Shown: positions 1 to 8,742, counted from the first letter of the stretch. The stretch is DNA of 64,000 nucleotides from Butyricimonas virosa (GCF_025148635.1 NZ_CP102269.1:4340001-4404000), one strand, 5' to 3'. Numbers and translations: made by a program. The notes: a model not told the origin generated them from the sequence alone.

Positions 1-1
1 T

Positions 2-64
2 GTTGAAACCATGATTGGCGACTACTTAAAATGTTACGAACAATTCTTAAAACAAATACAATAA
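2..64 (+). CDS. nqrC: Na+-translocating NADH:quinone reductase subunit C, C-terminal tail (partial)
   Basis: Only the last 20 codons are inside the window, ending with TAA at 62-64. The tail (VETMIGDYLKCYEQFLKQIQ) fits the end of Bacteroidetes NqrC, but the main argument is position: it is directly followed by nqrD, nqrE and nqrF. The stop codon shares one base with the nqrD start codon (TAATG), which implies translational coupling. NqrC carries a covalently bound FMN in the sodium-pumping NADH dehydrogenase; the FMN-binding part lies outside the window. Confidence 0.75.
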   Translation, partial: VETMIGDYLKCYEQFLKQIQ

Positions 65-708
65 TGAGCGATAAAGAAACATTATTTTCAGCTAAGAACC
101 GAGGCTTGTTACTCGGCCCCTTGAGCAAAAATAACCCTGTTCTGGTACAGATATTGGGTATATGTTCTGCTCTTGCCGTAACTGCAAAATTAGAACCCGC
201 CATCGTGATGGCTCTTTCGGTTACAGCCGTAACGGCATTCTCTAACGTGATTCTTTCGCTACTGAGAAATACAATCCCGACACGCATACGTATCATCGTG
301 CAACTGGTCGTGGTTGCCGCTTTGGTAATCATGGTGGACCAAATACTGAAGGCGTTCGCATACGAGGTAAGTAAACAATTATCCGTGTTCGTTGGGTTGA
401 TCATCACAAACTGTATCATCATGGGACGTATCGAGGCTTTCGCCTTGGGCAACAAACCGTGGCCTTCATTACTTGACGGTATCGGTAACGGTCTAGGATA
501 CGGTTTAATCCTCGTTATCGTGGCTTTCTTCCGTGAACTACTTGGATCCGGAACTTTGTTCGGGGTAAAAGTAATCCCACAAATATTCTACGATTGGGGT
601 TATCAAAACAACGGTTTAATGATCCTTCCCCCGATGGCATTGATGCTGGTGGGTCTGATCATTTGGGTTCACCGTTCCAAGAACAAGGATTTAATAGAAC
701 AGAAATAG
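64..708 (+). CDS. nqrD: Na+-translocating NADH:quinone reductase subunit D
   Basis: Integral membrane subunit of Na+-NQR, which oxidises NADH, reduces quinone and pumps Na+ across the inner membrane. The 214-residue product has about six hydrophobic segments and the NqrD/RnfE signature (NRGLLLGPLSKNNPVLVQIL near the N-terminus, then TNCIIMGRIEAFA). I chose the ATG at 64 over the in-frame ATG at 31 because it overlaps the nqrC stop by one base and gives the usual N-terminus (MSDKETLFS). It is followed 23 bp later by nqrE in the conserved nqr order. Confidence 0.95.
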   Translation: MSDKETLFSAKNRGLLLGPLSKNNPVLVQILGICSALAVTAKLEPAIVMALSVTAVTAFSNVILSLLRNTIPTRIRIIVQLVVVAALVIMVDQILKAFAYEVSKQLSVFVGLIITNCIIMGRIEAFALGNKPWPSLLDGIGNGLGYGLILVIVAFFRELLGSGTLFGVKVIPQIFYDWGYQNNGLMILPPMALMLVGLIIWVHRSKNKDLIEQK

Positions 709-731
709 TCAACTAAAAGTGAAATAACGAT

Positions 732-1352
732 ATGGAAAATCTATTAAATATATTTGTACGGTCCGTATTCATTGATAACATGATCTTTGCTTACTTCCTA
801 GGTATGTGTTCATACCTTGCCGTATCAAAGACCGTGAAGACATCATTCGGATTAGGTATTGCCGTTGTATTCGTATTATTAATCACCGTCCCGGTAAACT
901 ATTTGCTGGACAACTTCGTGTTGAAAGCCGGAGCTTTAAGCTGGTTACTCGGTGAAAGCGCTGCAAACATCGATTTGAGTTTCTTGAGTTTCATCATGTT
1001 CATCGCAGTCATTGCTGCTATCGTGCAACTCGTGGAAATGGTAGTTGAAAAATTTGCCCCAGCACTTTACAACCAGTTAGGAATCTTCCTGCCGTTGATC
1101 GCGGTAAACTGCGCTATCATGGGAGCATCCTTGTTCATGCAAGAAAGAGGATATGCTAACATTGGAGAGGCTACGGCTTTCGGTTTGGGTTCAGGTATCG
1201 GTTGGTTACTCGCTATCGTGGGTATCGCCGCTATTCGTGAGAAACTGAAATATTCAAACATCCCCGCCCCACTTAGAGGTATCGGTATTACCTTTATCGT
1301 GACTGGATTGATGGCTATTTCATTCATGAGTTTCTTGGGAATTAACCTGTAA
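732..1352 (+). CDS. nqrE: Na+-translocating NADH:quinone reductase subunit E
   Basis: Membrane subunit of Na+-NQR, 206 residues, the standard length. It begins with the typical NqrE N-terminus (MENLLNIFVRSVFIDNMIFA) and has the family signature VNCAIMGASLFMQER around residues 131-145. NqrD and NqrE are related, inverted membrane subunits that hold an iron centre between them. It lies 23 bp after nqrD and is separated from nqrF by an 85-bp AT-rich inverted repeat. Confidence 0.96.
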   Translation: MENLLNIFVRSVFIDNMIFAYFLGMCSYLAVSKTVKTSFGLGIAVVFVLLITVPVNYLLDNFVLKAGALSWLLGESAANIDLSFLSFIMFIAVIAAIVQLVEMVVEKFAPALYNQLGIFLPLIAVNCAIMGASLFMQERGYANIGEATAFGLGSGIGWLLAIVGIAAIREKLKYSNIPAPLRGIGITFIVTGLMAISFMSFLGINL

Positions 1353-1355
1353 AGT

Positions 1356-1434
1356 AATTTTAAATTGTAAATTTTAGATTGTAAATTTCTCTGGAGTCCT
1401 CAATTTAAAATTTAAAATCATAAAATCTAAAATT
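1356..1434. repeat. AT-rich intergenic inverted repeat between nqrE and nqrF
   Basis: Two AT-rich arms of about 33 bases (1356-1388 and 1402-1434) are imperfect reverse complements. They are built from the words TTTTAGATT/AATCTAAAA and TTTAAATT, and flank a short GC-richer core (ctctggagtcctc). The right arm runs almost into the nqrF start codon. Similar elements occur elsewhere in the window (10882, 20381, 36848, 33300, 42880), so this belongs to a dispersed family. Confidence 0.6.
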
Positions 1435-1437
1435 AAA

Positions 1438-2706
1438 ATGATGTTATTAGCAATAAATACAACAATTGTCATGTCAGGTGTCATCGTGTTCCTCATCGTA
1501 ACACTGATTCTCGTAGGCATGCTTTTGTTCGCCAAGGCCAAACTGACTCCCAAAGGAGAGGTGAAGGTTGATATTAATCATGGCGAAAAGGAATTAGTAA
1601 CCGAACCGGGGTCCACGCTGTTAGCCACCCTTGGAAACAACAAAATCTTCCTCCCCTCGGCTTGTGGAGGTAAAGGTTCATGTGGTATGTGTCGTTGTCA
1701 GGTTGAATCCGGAGCAGGGTCTATCCTACCAACCGAAACGGGATTCTTCTCCTATAAACAACAACACGACAACTGGCGCTTGGCTTGTCAGGTAAAAGTG
1801 AAAGAGAATATTGAAATGCACATCCCGGAAGAAGTTCTCGGAATCAAAAAATGGGAATGTGAAGTGGTTTCCAATAGAAATATCTCTACTTTCTTGAAAG
1901 AATTCGTGGTAAAATTACCGGAAGGTGAAAACCTGAAATTCAAATCCGGAGGATATATCCAAATTGACGTGCCTGCTATCGACGTTGACTTCAAGACGTT
2001 CGATATTGACGAGAAATACAAGGCTGATTGGGAACGCATGAAGATGTTCGATCTTAAAATGCACAACCCGGAAGCAACCTACCGTGCTTACTCCATGGCA
2101 AACTCCCCGGCAGAAGGTAACATTATCATGCTGAACATTCGTATTGCGACTCCCCCGTTCGACAAAGCTATCGGTGGTTTTGCCAACGTGAACCCCGGAA
2201 TCTGTTCTTCTTACATCTTCTCTCGTAAACCGGGAGATAAAGTAAGTATTTCCGGACCTTACGGAGAATTCTTCTTGAGAGACACGAACAACGAGATGAT
2301 GTTCATCGGTGGTGGTGCCGGTATGGCTCCCATGCGTTCACACATCTTCAACCTCTTCCACACGATGCACACCGATCGTAAAGTTACCTTCTGGTACGGC
2401 GCACGTGCTTTGCAAGAAGCTCCTTACGTGGACGAGTTCAACAAGATTCAAGAAGAGAACCCGAACTTCCACTGGACACTGGCTCTCGACAGACCGGATC
2501 CCGTGGCTGACGCAGCTGGAGTGGCTTACAAACCGGGCTTTGTTCATCAAGTAATCTTCGAGAATTATTTGAAGAATCATGAAAACCCGGAAGATATTGA
2601 ATACTACCTCTGCGGTCCTCCTATGATGATCTCGGCAGTAACCAAAATGCTGTACGACCTTGGAGTTCCGGACGAAAACGTGATGTATGATAACTTCGGA
2701 GGATAA
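1438..2706 (+). CDS. nqrF: Na+-translocating NADH:quinone reductase subunit F
   Basis: NADH-oxidising entry subunit of Na+-NQR, 422 residues. Visible parts in order are one N-terminal membrane helix (about 10-32), a plant-type 2Fe-2S domain with cysteines 76, 82, 85 and 117, an FAD-binding motif RAYSMAN at 216-222, the NADH-binding loop GGGAGMAP at 291-298, and CGPP at 392-395. All cofactor residues are present. It is the last gene of the nqr operon and is followed by a strong terminator at 2714. Confidence 0.97.
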   Translation: MMLLAINTTIVMSGVIVFLIVTLILVGMLLFAKAKLTPKGEVKVDINHGEKELVTEPGSTLLATLGNNKIFLPSACGGKGSCGMCRCQVESGAGSILPTETGFFSYKQQHDNWRLACQVKVKENIEMHIPEEVLGIKKWECEVVSNRNISTFLKEFVVKLPEGENLKFKSGGYIQIDVPAIDVDFKTFDIDEKYKADWERMKMFDLKMHNPEATYRAYSMANSPAEGNIIMLNIRIATPPFDKAIGGFANVNPGICSSYIFSRKPGDKVSISGPYGEFFLRDTNNEMMFIGGGAGMAPMRSHIFNLFHTMHTDRKVTFWYGARALQEAPYVDEFNKIQEENPNFHWTLALDRPDPVADAAGVAYKPGFVHQVIFENYLKNHENPEDIEYYLCGPPMMISAVTKMLYDLGVPDENVMYDNFGG

Positions 2707-2713
2707 TAAAAAT

Positions 2714-2746
2714 AAAAAAAGCTGCTTGTGAAAGCAGCTTTTTTAT
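2714..2746. terminator. Bidirectional intrinsic terminator after nqrF
   Basis: Perfect stem GCTGCTT (2721-2727) / AAGCAGC (2732-2738) with a four-base loop. An A-run lies on the left and a T-run on the right, so it can stop transcription from both nqrF and the convergent gene ending at 2782. Confidence 0.85.
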
Positions 2747-2781
2747 TTCAAATGAATACCAGCAAGTTTTGAGTTTACTCC

Positions 2782-4659
2782 CTACTTCTTCAAAAACATA
2801 TTCTTGAATTCGATAGCTTTAAGCAGCAATCCCGAATTTATCTGATTCCGGGAAAGACGATTCAACAAAGAATCCGTCACTTGGATATTCCCCGCCACTT
2901 TCTTCTCGTAAATCACATTATCCATAATAAAAGCATAATTCTGCGGATCTCCGGCCAGATGAAAAGGCGGGCGTTCGGGATCAAATAAATCTCTTCCCAT
3001 AGAATAATCTTCGGCGGGATTCTTTACCCCCAGCACCCGTTTCATTAAAGTCGGTGTCACGTCATAATGAGACGTCCTGTGCGAGTACACGCCGGGAGTG
3101 TTCCCCGGGTAGTACAGGATAAACGGGACATGCACCTGTGCGTTCGAAAAATCACTTCCATGTCCCCAAAAGTTCTTCTTATTCTCGTTAAACTCCTGCC
3201 CATGATCCCCGGTAATAACAATCACGGAATTATCCAACAACCCGTTCGCCTCCAGTTTATTCACCACCTTTCCCACGAGCGAATCCACGTAATAGGCACA
3301 ATTACGGTACAGGTTAAAAAACGGTTCCGGGTCCAAATTATTATTCAAAGCCAGATAATTGGCATAGTCCCACGAGGGCTGAAATTTTTTACGATAAGGA
3401 GCCGGAATATCTATTGCATGCAACAAATCATAAAATACAAAAGAAAAGAACGGTTTATTCACATCCTTTCGCTCATCCAGATAATTCAAAAAATCTTCCG
3501 TGATCCTGTTATCCCGATCAAAAGGTGTTGCTCCCGGAGTTTCCTTGCGAATATCTTTCACATCCCCGAAGACGATACGATAAAAAGGAGGATTAACAAG
3601 CGTTGCACTGGCGAACGTCTCTATATCATACCCATTTTCCAGTAAATTCTCGATAAACAAAGGCTGTACTCCCGTACGTTCAAAATCTTGCCAGTATGTT
3701 GCAGAAATACCGAAAAACAGACCGAATATCCCGCCCCGCGTACCATTACTGGAACTTAAATGACGATTGAATACTGCAGAACGATCGCCAAAAGCCCGGA
3801 TGTTAGGACAACACTCCCGTGTAAAAGTCCTGAAATTCCATGAATCTAGAATAAGATAAATAATATTCAACGGTTTCACGCTATCCACTTTTTCCAGCGG
3901 ATGAAGAGGGTACACGAAACTATGCCCCTTCCCTTTATCTGGGTTATTCACATACAAGTCCTCCTTTTTGATCACCCCCAACTTTAACATCAAACGGTTG
4001 GCTGTCAAAGGATAATATTGCGGTAAACAAGCCGATACTTCCATGATCGAATTTAAGTTAGACGCAGCAGCACAAGCATGGGTTAACTGGGGTGCAATAC
4101 AGGAGAATAGAAAAAGATAAATACCGATTTTCACCTGTTTAGAAGTAACATACCGGGCATACCGGTAAGCGATAAAAACGACCGCTAAAGTAAACAACAA
4201 AATAAGTAATCCGATAAGAACCCCATGCAAGACCAAGGTATTATTAAACACGAATACTTGGTTTCCTCCCCCACCAAAAGCTAAATCCAGCACAAAGCCG
4301 TTGATATGAAATTTATACAACTGGAAAACAATCCCGTTCAGATAGGCCAGCACGTTCAATAAAAATATAGCACAAGTGAACAGAATGGCACCAACCTTCT
4401 GCATCTGCCGCCACCACGTGAAGGGAAGATATAAAACAACCCAAGGGATCAAATTGAAAAGAAAAGCTTGCCCCAATGCCGCCATCAAATAATAAAAGCC
4501 CCCAACAAAATTCAAGGATTCCCAATAATTACTATTCACGAGATAGATCGCAAATTGAACGAGTAACATACAAGAGGAGCACATATAAAACAGAAAACCT
4601 CTCTTCAAATAATTCATTCTTTCAGTGTAACCCACTGACTTAGAAATATCAAACATCAT
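2782..4659 (-). CDS. YejM/PbgA-like inner-membrane protein with sulfatase-fold domain
   Basis: 625 residues. Five hydrophobic helices lie in about residues 20-200, followed by a large domain of the alkaline phosphatase/sulfatase superfamily. The membrane part has the segment FQLYKFHINGFVLDLAF, and the soluble part begins LNIIYLILDSWNFRTFTREC, with SSSNGTRGGIFGLFFG and GDHGQEF further on; this order matches the DUF3413-sulfatase family that includes enterobacterial YejM/PbgA/LapC. YejM regulates LPS synthesis through LapB, FtsH and LpxC. Whether this homologue has that role or is an enzyme (a Thr sits at the nucleophile position, and the metal-site GDHG is kept) cannot be told from sequence. 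It is monocistronic and convergent with nqrF. Confidence 0.8.
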   Translation of the reverse strand: MMFDISKSVGYTERMNYLKRGFLFYMCSSCMLLVQFAIYLVNSNYWESLNFVGGFYYLMAALGQAFLFNLIPWVVLYLPFTWWRQMQKVGAILFTCAIFLLNVLAYLNGIVFQLYKFHINGFVLDLAFGGGGNQVFVFNNTLVLHGVLIGLLILLFTLAVVFIAYRYARYVTSKQVKIGIYLFLFSCIAPQLTHACAAASNLNSIMEVSACLPQYYPLTANRLMLKLGVIKKEDLYVNNPDKGKGHSFVYPLHPLEKVDSVKPLNIIYLILDSWNFRTFTRECCPNIRAFGDRSAVFNRHLSSSNGTRGGIFGLFFGISATYWQDFERTGVQPLFIENLLENGYDIETFASATLVNPPFYRIVFGDVKDIRKETPGATPFDRDNRITEDFLNYLDERKDVNKPFFSFVFYDLLHAIDIPAPYRKKFQPSWDYANYLALNNNLDPEPFFNLYRNCAYYVDSLVGKVVNKLEANGLLDNSVIVITGDHGQEFNENKKNFWGHGSDFSNAQVHVPFILYYPGNTPGVYSHRTSHYDVTPTLMKRVLGVKNPAEDYSMGRDLFDPERPPFHLAGDPQNYAFIMDNVIYEKKVAGNIQVTDSLLNRLSRNQINSGLLLKAIEFKNMFLKK

Positions 4660-4840
4660 AAACGATTGTATTAAGAAATGATCATATAATAGTTACAAAT
4701 AAAGCGGATTAAATCGACTTTTTAATCATTTTCTTAAAAATTCATTTTCAATTATTTAATTCTTTTTCCTGAATCCCCGACAACAAAAAAATACATATCA
4801 ATAAACGATCGTTTAATGACATATATCAAATCAAGCACAA

Positions 4841-4859
4841 ATCCCTTTCAGAAAGGGAT
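4841..4859 (-). terminator. Possible weak terminator downstream of the gene at 4874
   Basis: Perfect 9-base inverted repeat ATCCCTTTC/GAAAGGGAT with a one-base centre, just after the stop of the minus-strand gene. On the minus strand it is followed only by TTTGTGCTTG, so the T-tract is poor. A separate 12-base palindrome (AAACGATCGTTT) lies at 4803-4814. Confidence 0.4.
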
Positions 4860-4873
4860 ATACGTTCAAATTA

Positions 4874-5368
4874 TCAATATTTTAACTTACTATAATTCAA
4901 GCCATACAAGATGATAAATACCAACGCCAAGAATCCGGACATTGCCATGGAAATCAACACGACACTATTCCAACCGGAATAAATCGGCAGGATAAACAAC
5001 TGGCCAATCTGTGCGATTGCGTATAAATAAAAACCATTCCTTTTTAGCTTGTACATCATGAAAGCTCCGATCAAACTGATCACGGCACACAAAGCTGATA
5101 ACGAGTAGATTGCTTTCCCGTGCATTATGGTAGTTTGTAACACCTCCAAGGACGAACTCATGATAGAAGAAACCCACGAAGGTTGGGCTTCGGCTCCCGC
5201 CATGTTCGTTATCTGTTGGATCTGGGCGACCAAGCGCTCCGGTGTAAACATAACTAACTGGAACAAATTGTTAATTAAGCCCCAACCACTACCAACAAAT
5301 GTCAAGATGCAAAGTACAGTGAGAAAAGTCGGTCTAACCGTTTTTTCTACGCTAAAGGGATTTTCCAT
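4874..5368 (-). CDS. Small integral membrane protein of unknown function
   Basis: 164 residues if it starts at the Met at 5368 (MENPFSVEKTVRPTFLTVLC); a longer form from 5404 adds 12 unlikely residues. It has four hydrophobic segments, with a loop between the first and second that may face the periplasm. I do not recognise a named family. It is divergent from glyA and probably monocistronic. A candidate -7 box (TACGTTTG on the minus strand, 5392-5399) lies about 24 bases before the start, but no good -33 box is visible. Confidence 0.7.
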   Translation of the reverse strand: MENPFSVEKTVRPTFLTVLCILTFVGSGWGLINNLFQLVMFTPERLVAQIQQITNMAGAEAQPSWVSSIMSSSLEVLQTTIMHGKAIYSLSALCAVISLIGAFMMYKLKRNGFYLYAIAQIGQLFILPIYSGWNSVVLISMAMSGFLALVFIILYGLNYSKLKY

Positions 5369-5451
5369 AATCAAATAAATTTTATACACAACAAACGTAC
5401 ACAAATATTCGAAAATTAAAAAACAAGAGATGAAAAAAAGTTGACAAATAC

Positions 5452-5482
5452 TTTGTTTACATGCACGATTAGTATAATTTTG
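5452..5482 (+). promoter_or_regulatory. Bacteroidetes-type promoter of glyA
   Basis: TTTG at 5452-5455, a 19-bp spacer, then TAATTTTG at 5475-5482: an exact match to the Bacteroidetes consensus TTTG/N19-21/TAnnTTTG. It lies about 40 bp before the glyA start. Confidence 0.85.
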
Positions 5483-5523
5483 GCCTAGATTTATAAACGT
5501 TTATAGTATTAAAAATCTAAATA

Positions 5524-6804
5524 ATGAAAAGAGACACTCAAATTTTCGACCTGATTGACAAAGAATGTCATCGTCAAAAAGAAGGACTTGAATTAATCGC
5601 ATCTGAAAACTTCGTGAGCGAGCAAGTAATGCAGGCTATGGGATCTTGCCTGACCAACAAATATGCAGAAGGATACCCTGGGGCCCGCTATTATGGTGGT
5701 TGCCAAATCGTTGACCAGACAGAACAACTGGCTATTGATCGGGCTTGCCAATTATTCGGTGCTGAATTCGCTAACGTACAACCGCACTCCGGCGCACAAG
5801 CTAACGCTGCCGTGTTTTTCGCTTGCATGAAACCCGGCGATACCTTCCTAGGCCTTGATCTAGCTCATGGTGGTCACCTTTCACACGGATCACCAGTGAA
5901 TCTTTCTGGTATTAACTATCACCCGGTAGCTTACCACGTGAAAGAAGAAACCGGAATGGTTGACTATGACGAGATGGAACAATTGGCTTTGGAACACAAA
6001 CCGAAATTAATCGTATCTGGAGCATCCGCTTATTCTCGCGACTGGGATTACAAACGTATGCGCGAAATCGCTGATAAAGTAGGTGCTTTGTTAATGTGCG
6101 ATATGTCTCATCCTGCAGGTTTGATTGCCAAAGGTTTATTGAACAACCCGATGGAATATTGCCACATCGTGACCACAACCACTCACAAAACCCTTCGCGG
6201 ACCTCGTGGTGGTATGATCCTTCTTCCGAAAGATTTCCCGAATCCTTGGGGATTAAAAACTCCGAAAGGAGAGATCAAGATGATGTCACAAGTAATCAAC
6301 TTTGCCGTGTTCCCGGGACAACAAGGAGGACCGCTTGAACACGTGATCGCTGCTAAGGCTGTTGCTTTCGGTGAGGCACTGTCTGACGAGTACACTGAAT
6401 ACGCCAAACAAATGCTGGCTAACGCCAAAGCTATGGCCAAAGCATTCGTGGAAAAAGGTTACAAAGTTGTTTCCGGTGGTACCGACAACCACTCCATGTT
6501 GATTGACCTGAGAACCAAATTCCCGGAATTAACCGGTAAGAAAGCAGAAAACACGCTTGTTAAAGCTGACATCACGATCAACAAGAACATGGTTCCGTTC
6601 GATACCCGCACCCCGTTCTCTACATCAGGTCTTCGTGTAGGAACCCCGGCAATCACTACCCGTGGTTTGAAGGAAGAACATATGCCTATCATCGTGGACA
6701 TGATCGACAGAGTATTGAGTGCCCCGGACGATGAAACCGTAATCGCACAAGTAAAGAAAGAAGTAAACGCCATGATGAGCGACAGACCTATGTTCGCCTG
6801 GTAA
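5524..6804 (+). CDS. glyA: Serine hydroxymethyltransferase
   Basis: PLP enzyme that converts serine and tetrahydrofolate to glycine and 5,10-methylene-THF, the substrate of MetF encoded near 33.3 kb. 426 residues, the normal length. The N-terminal LIASENFVS, the active-site block TTTTHKTLRGPRGG with PLP-binding Lys222, and YAEGYPGARYYGG are intact. It is a single-gene unit with its own consensus promoter and terminator. Confidence 0.98.
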   Translation: MKRDTQIFDLIDKECHRQKEGLELIASENFVSEQVMQAMGSCLTNKYAEGYPGARYYGGCQIVDQTEQLAIDRACQLFGAEFANVQPHSGAQANAAVFFACMKPGDTFLGLDLAHGGHLSHGSPVNLSGINYHPVAYHVKEETGMVDYDEMEQLALEHKPKLIVSGASAYSRDWDYKRMREIADKVGALLMCDMSHPAGLIAKGLLNNPMEYCHIVTTTTHKTLRGPRGGMILLPKDFPNPWGLKTPKGEIKMMSQVINFAVFPGQQGGPLEHVIAAKAVAFGEALSDEYTEYAKQMLANAKAMAKAFVEKGYKVVSGGTDNHSMLIDLRTKFPELTGKKAENTLVKADITINKNMVPFDTRTPFSTSGLRVGTPAITTRGLKEEHMPIIVDMIDRVLSAPDDETVIAQVKKEVNAMMSDRPMFAW

Positions 6805-6827
6805 TAAGACTTTCTAAATATACAAAG

Positions 6828-6856
6828 AGACCGCAACATGGATTGCGGTCTTTTTT
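6828..6856 (+). terminator. Intrinsic terminator of glyA
   Basis: Stem AGACCGCAA (6828-6836) / TTGCGGTCT (6843-6851) with a six-base loop, followed by a T-run. Confidence 0.88.
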
Positions 6857-6939
6857 ATTTGTCAATTAATATTTAGTCTATCTCGAGATTTCACGGTAAT
6901 CTTGCATTTGGATCTCACTATATCTCAAGGCAAATACCA

Positions 6940-7122
6940 CTACTTCCCACCTCGTTCTTTCTTTAGCTCCCGGGAATTCTTTGTTTGTAATCCATTGTTT
7001 TCTTTAACATCTCCAATCACTTCTGGAGACAACTCAAAAGCATGAGACAAGTATTTCAAGGATATATCATCCAAAAAATAAATAGTATTCCCACAATATG
7101 ACACCCGTTTTTCATATTTCAC
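6940..7122 (-). CDS. Possible 60-residue protein, unknown
   Basis: Short reading frame that overlaps the end of the acetyltransferase gene by 11 bp on the same strand. The product (MKYEKRVSYCGNTIYFLDDI at the start, a basic KKERGGK end) is not membrane-like and has no family I recognise. The overlap is compatible with translational coupling, but the length is near the random limit and it may not be a gene. Confidence 0.35.
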   Translation of the reverse strand: MKYEKRVSYCGNTIYFLDDISLKYLSHAFELSPEVIGDVKENNGLQTKNSRELKKERGGK

Positions 7123-7639
7123 GCTTTATCAAGTCATAATAATACATATCTATCACCCGACCGTTTTTAATCGCTGCATCACGCAAAATAGCCTGTCTGG
7201 TAAAACCGACTTTTTCCAACACTTTCATCGAGGCCGGATTATACTCGTAAACAGAGGCAAACAAACGAATAATTTCGGTTTTCCGGAACACGTAATCAAC
7301 CAGCAACGCAACAGCCTCGCTCGTAATTCCTCGGCCCCAGTAGTCTTCACCCAGCCAATAACCGACCTCCGCACTAAAGCGCTCCACGTCTGTCAAGGGT
7401 ACGATCCCTACCCCACCCACGGCCTCCCCCGCAACCTCTATGGCAAAATTCTGGACATAAGGCTGGGCCTGTACCATCCGAATATACTTATCGGCATCCA
7501 ACATTGTATACGGGTATGGAAGTCCATCCCGCACGTTATTCCATATTTTCTCGTTATTAATATGTTTTACTAATGATACTATATCCGTCAACTTCCACTC
7601 CCGCAATCTAAAATTTTCCTGTTTACTTTTTATTTCCAT
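7112..7639 (-). CDS. GNAT-family N-acetyltransferase (RimJ/RimL-like)
   Basis: Acetyl-CoA-dependent acetyltransferase of the RimJ/RimL type. The 175-residue form from 7639 begins MEIKSKQENFRLREWKLTDI, the usual family N-terminus; an in-frame start at 7672 would add 11 residues. The family core is visible: EVGYWLGEDYWGRGITSEAV (acetyl-CoA loop) and ASVYEYNPASMKVLEKVGF. Possible substrates include protein N-termini or small amines; none can be assigned. Confidence 0.85.
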   Translation of the reverse strand: MEIKSKQENFRLREWKLTDIVSLVKHINNEKIWNNVRDGLPYPYTMLDADKYIRMVQAQPYVQNFAIEVAGEAVGGVGIVPLTDVERFSAEVGYWLGEDYWGRGITSEAVALLVDYVFRKTEIIRLFASVYEYNPASMKVLEKVGFTRQAILRDAAIKNGRVIDMYYYDLIKREI

Positions 7640-7865
7640 CAAGTTCGCTTTATAATGCAATCCGAGTTCCAAAATTATTTATTATTCTATATCTTTTTTC
7701 AACTTCTATCGTAAAAAAAATTATAAATGAGTAATAAATCCACATAAATTGTAGAATGATGGGGTATATGAAATGTTAATTTGTAACCTTTTCGAAACAA
7801 AAAAACAATTTCCGGTAGTAAAAATACTTATTTTTATATAGATCGATAGAAAAAAGAAGAAAAAC

Positions 7866-7897
7866 ATTGCAAATGCAATTTATATTCTTTAAATTTG
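7866..7897 (+). promoter_or_regulatory. Candidate Bacteroidetes-type promoter
   Basis: ATTG at 7866-7869, a 20-bp spacer and TAAATTTG at 7890-7897. The -7 box is perfect and the -33 box has one mismatch. The expected start site (about 7902-7905) leaves a leader of only about 10 bases before the ATG at 7913. The preceding 7680-7860 stretch shows nothing else I can interpret. Confidence 0.6.
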
Positions 7898-7912
7898 AAA
7901 CAAACACTAAGT

Positions 7913-8287
7913 ATGATAAGATTCATATTACATAGTATCCTCATTCTTGTGGTAACACAACTCAGCAATGTTGCCATGGGATTGATCATGACAGAATCTC
8001 AACATACAGCGGTGACCTACCAATTAGCACAATTACATGACTCCATAAACAAGGGACAAAGCCTTGATTTTCAGAATCAATATCCCAGCCCGTTAATCCG
8101 GACTTCACTTGTCAGCATGACAAGATCAGAGCTACCCTGCCGGGTTCGGGTGATGCTGGACGGGGTCTACAAACAGGCAAATGAAAGTCTTACCATTAAC
8201 AAGGAGGCAGATCACACGGGAATACACGAAGTATTCATATCGCACCCCAAGCGATATTTCCATGAACTCTGTTTGTTAATTATTTGA
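7913..8287 (+). CDS. Small exported or membrane-anchored protein, unknown
   Basis: 124 residues from the ATG at 7913; an in-frame TTG at 7895 lies inside the promoter and is rejected. It starts with a hydrophobic segment (MIRFILHSILILVVTQLSNV) that could be a signal peptide or anchor, followed by a polar domain with two cysteines (PCRVRV, HELCLLII). No family recognised. The next gene (8423) is in the same direction, but an inverted repeat at 8311-8330 separates them. Confidence 0.55.
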   Translation: MIRFILHSILILVVTQLSNVAMGLIMTESQHTAVTYQLAQLHDSINKGQSLDFQNQYPSPLIRTSLVSMTRSELPCRVRVMLDGVYKQANESLTINKEADHTGIHEVFISHPKRYFHELCLLII

Positions 8288-8310
8288 AACCTCACGTATA
8301 TATGGCACGT

Positions 8311-8330
8311 ATCTTGTACTAATACAAGAT
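8311..8330. promoter_or_regulatory. 20-bp near-palindrome, possible operator
   Basis: ATCTTGTA (8311-8318), four bases, TACAAGAT (8323-8330). The arms are perfect. No T-run follows, so it is a better candidate for a protein-binding site upstream of the gene at 8423 than for a terminator. Confidence 0.4.
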
Positions 8331-8390
8331 GTTTACACGATTAAGTGTTATCCTTTGATATAAAAAAACAGAGCAACGCTGGGAACGTTG

Positions 8391-8417
8391 TATATATATA
8401 CACACACACAACACACA
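8391..8417. repeat. Dinucleotide tract (TA)5(CA)5 plus ACACACA in a leader
   Basis: Runs of TA (8391-8400) and CA (8401 to about 8417) lie five bases before the ATG at 8423, in the ribosome-binding region of that gene. Tracts of this sort can change length by slippage and alter translation or spacing. Confidence 0.7.
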
Positions 8418-8422
8418 AGAAG

Positions 8423-8731
8423 ATGAAAACAACTTTATTCAGTAAGAACCGGGACGAGAAAAATTACGAGTTATTTTTCGAATCAGATGAATTGCATCGG
8501 GTGCAATATCTATTAGAAACCAAACAATTCGGGGAACTTTCCGAATTACAAAGTTCAGAGGACGAGGACACAGGGATTAAATTAAAACTCTCATTAGCTG
8601 AACGCGGAAAATTGGTGACGGCACAACTCTTCGAGTACATCATGTCAGCTTACGAGGCTGTATCACCGATCATGACTTTCCGTAATAAAGAGGCTGTGGC
8701 TCTTTCAGGAGCCGTAACGCTCGACGAATAG
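8423..8731 (+). CDS. Small acidic protein, unknown
   Basis: 102 residues from the ATG at 8423 (MKTTLFSKNRDEKNYELFFE). An upstream in-frame ATG at 8345 is unlikely because it would read through the TA/CA tract. The protein is cytosolic by appearance, acidic in the middle (LQSSEDEDTG), and probably alpha/beta. No family recognised. It ends before a strong two-way terminator. Confidence 0.6.
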   Translation: MKTTLFSKNRDEKNYELFFESDELHRVQYLLETKQFGELSELQSSEDEDTGIKLKLSLAERGKLVTAQLFEYIMSAYEAVSPIMTFRNKEAVALSGAVTLDE

Positions 8732-8742
8732 ACATTTTTTTT

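Noticed and set aside
3067..3645. 192-codon plus-strand frame inside the YejM-like gene
   Set aside because: Antisense to a clear gene; Arg/Ile/His-rich with no domain, start site or promoter.
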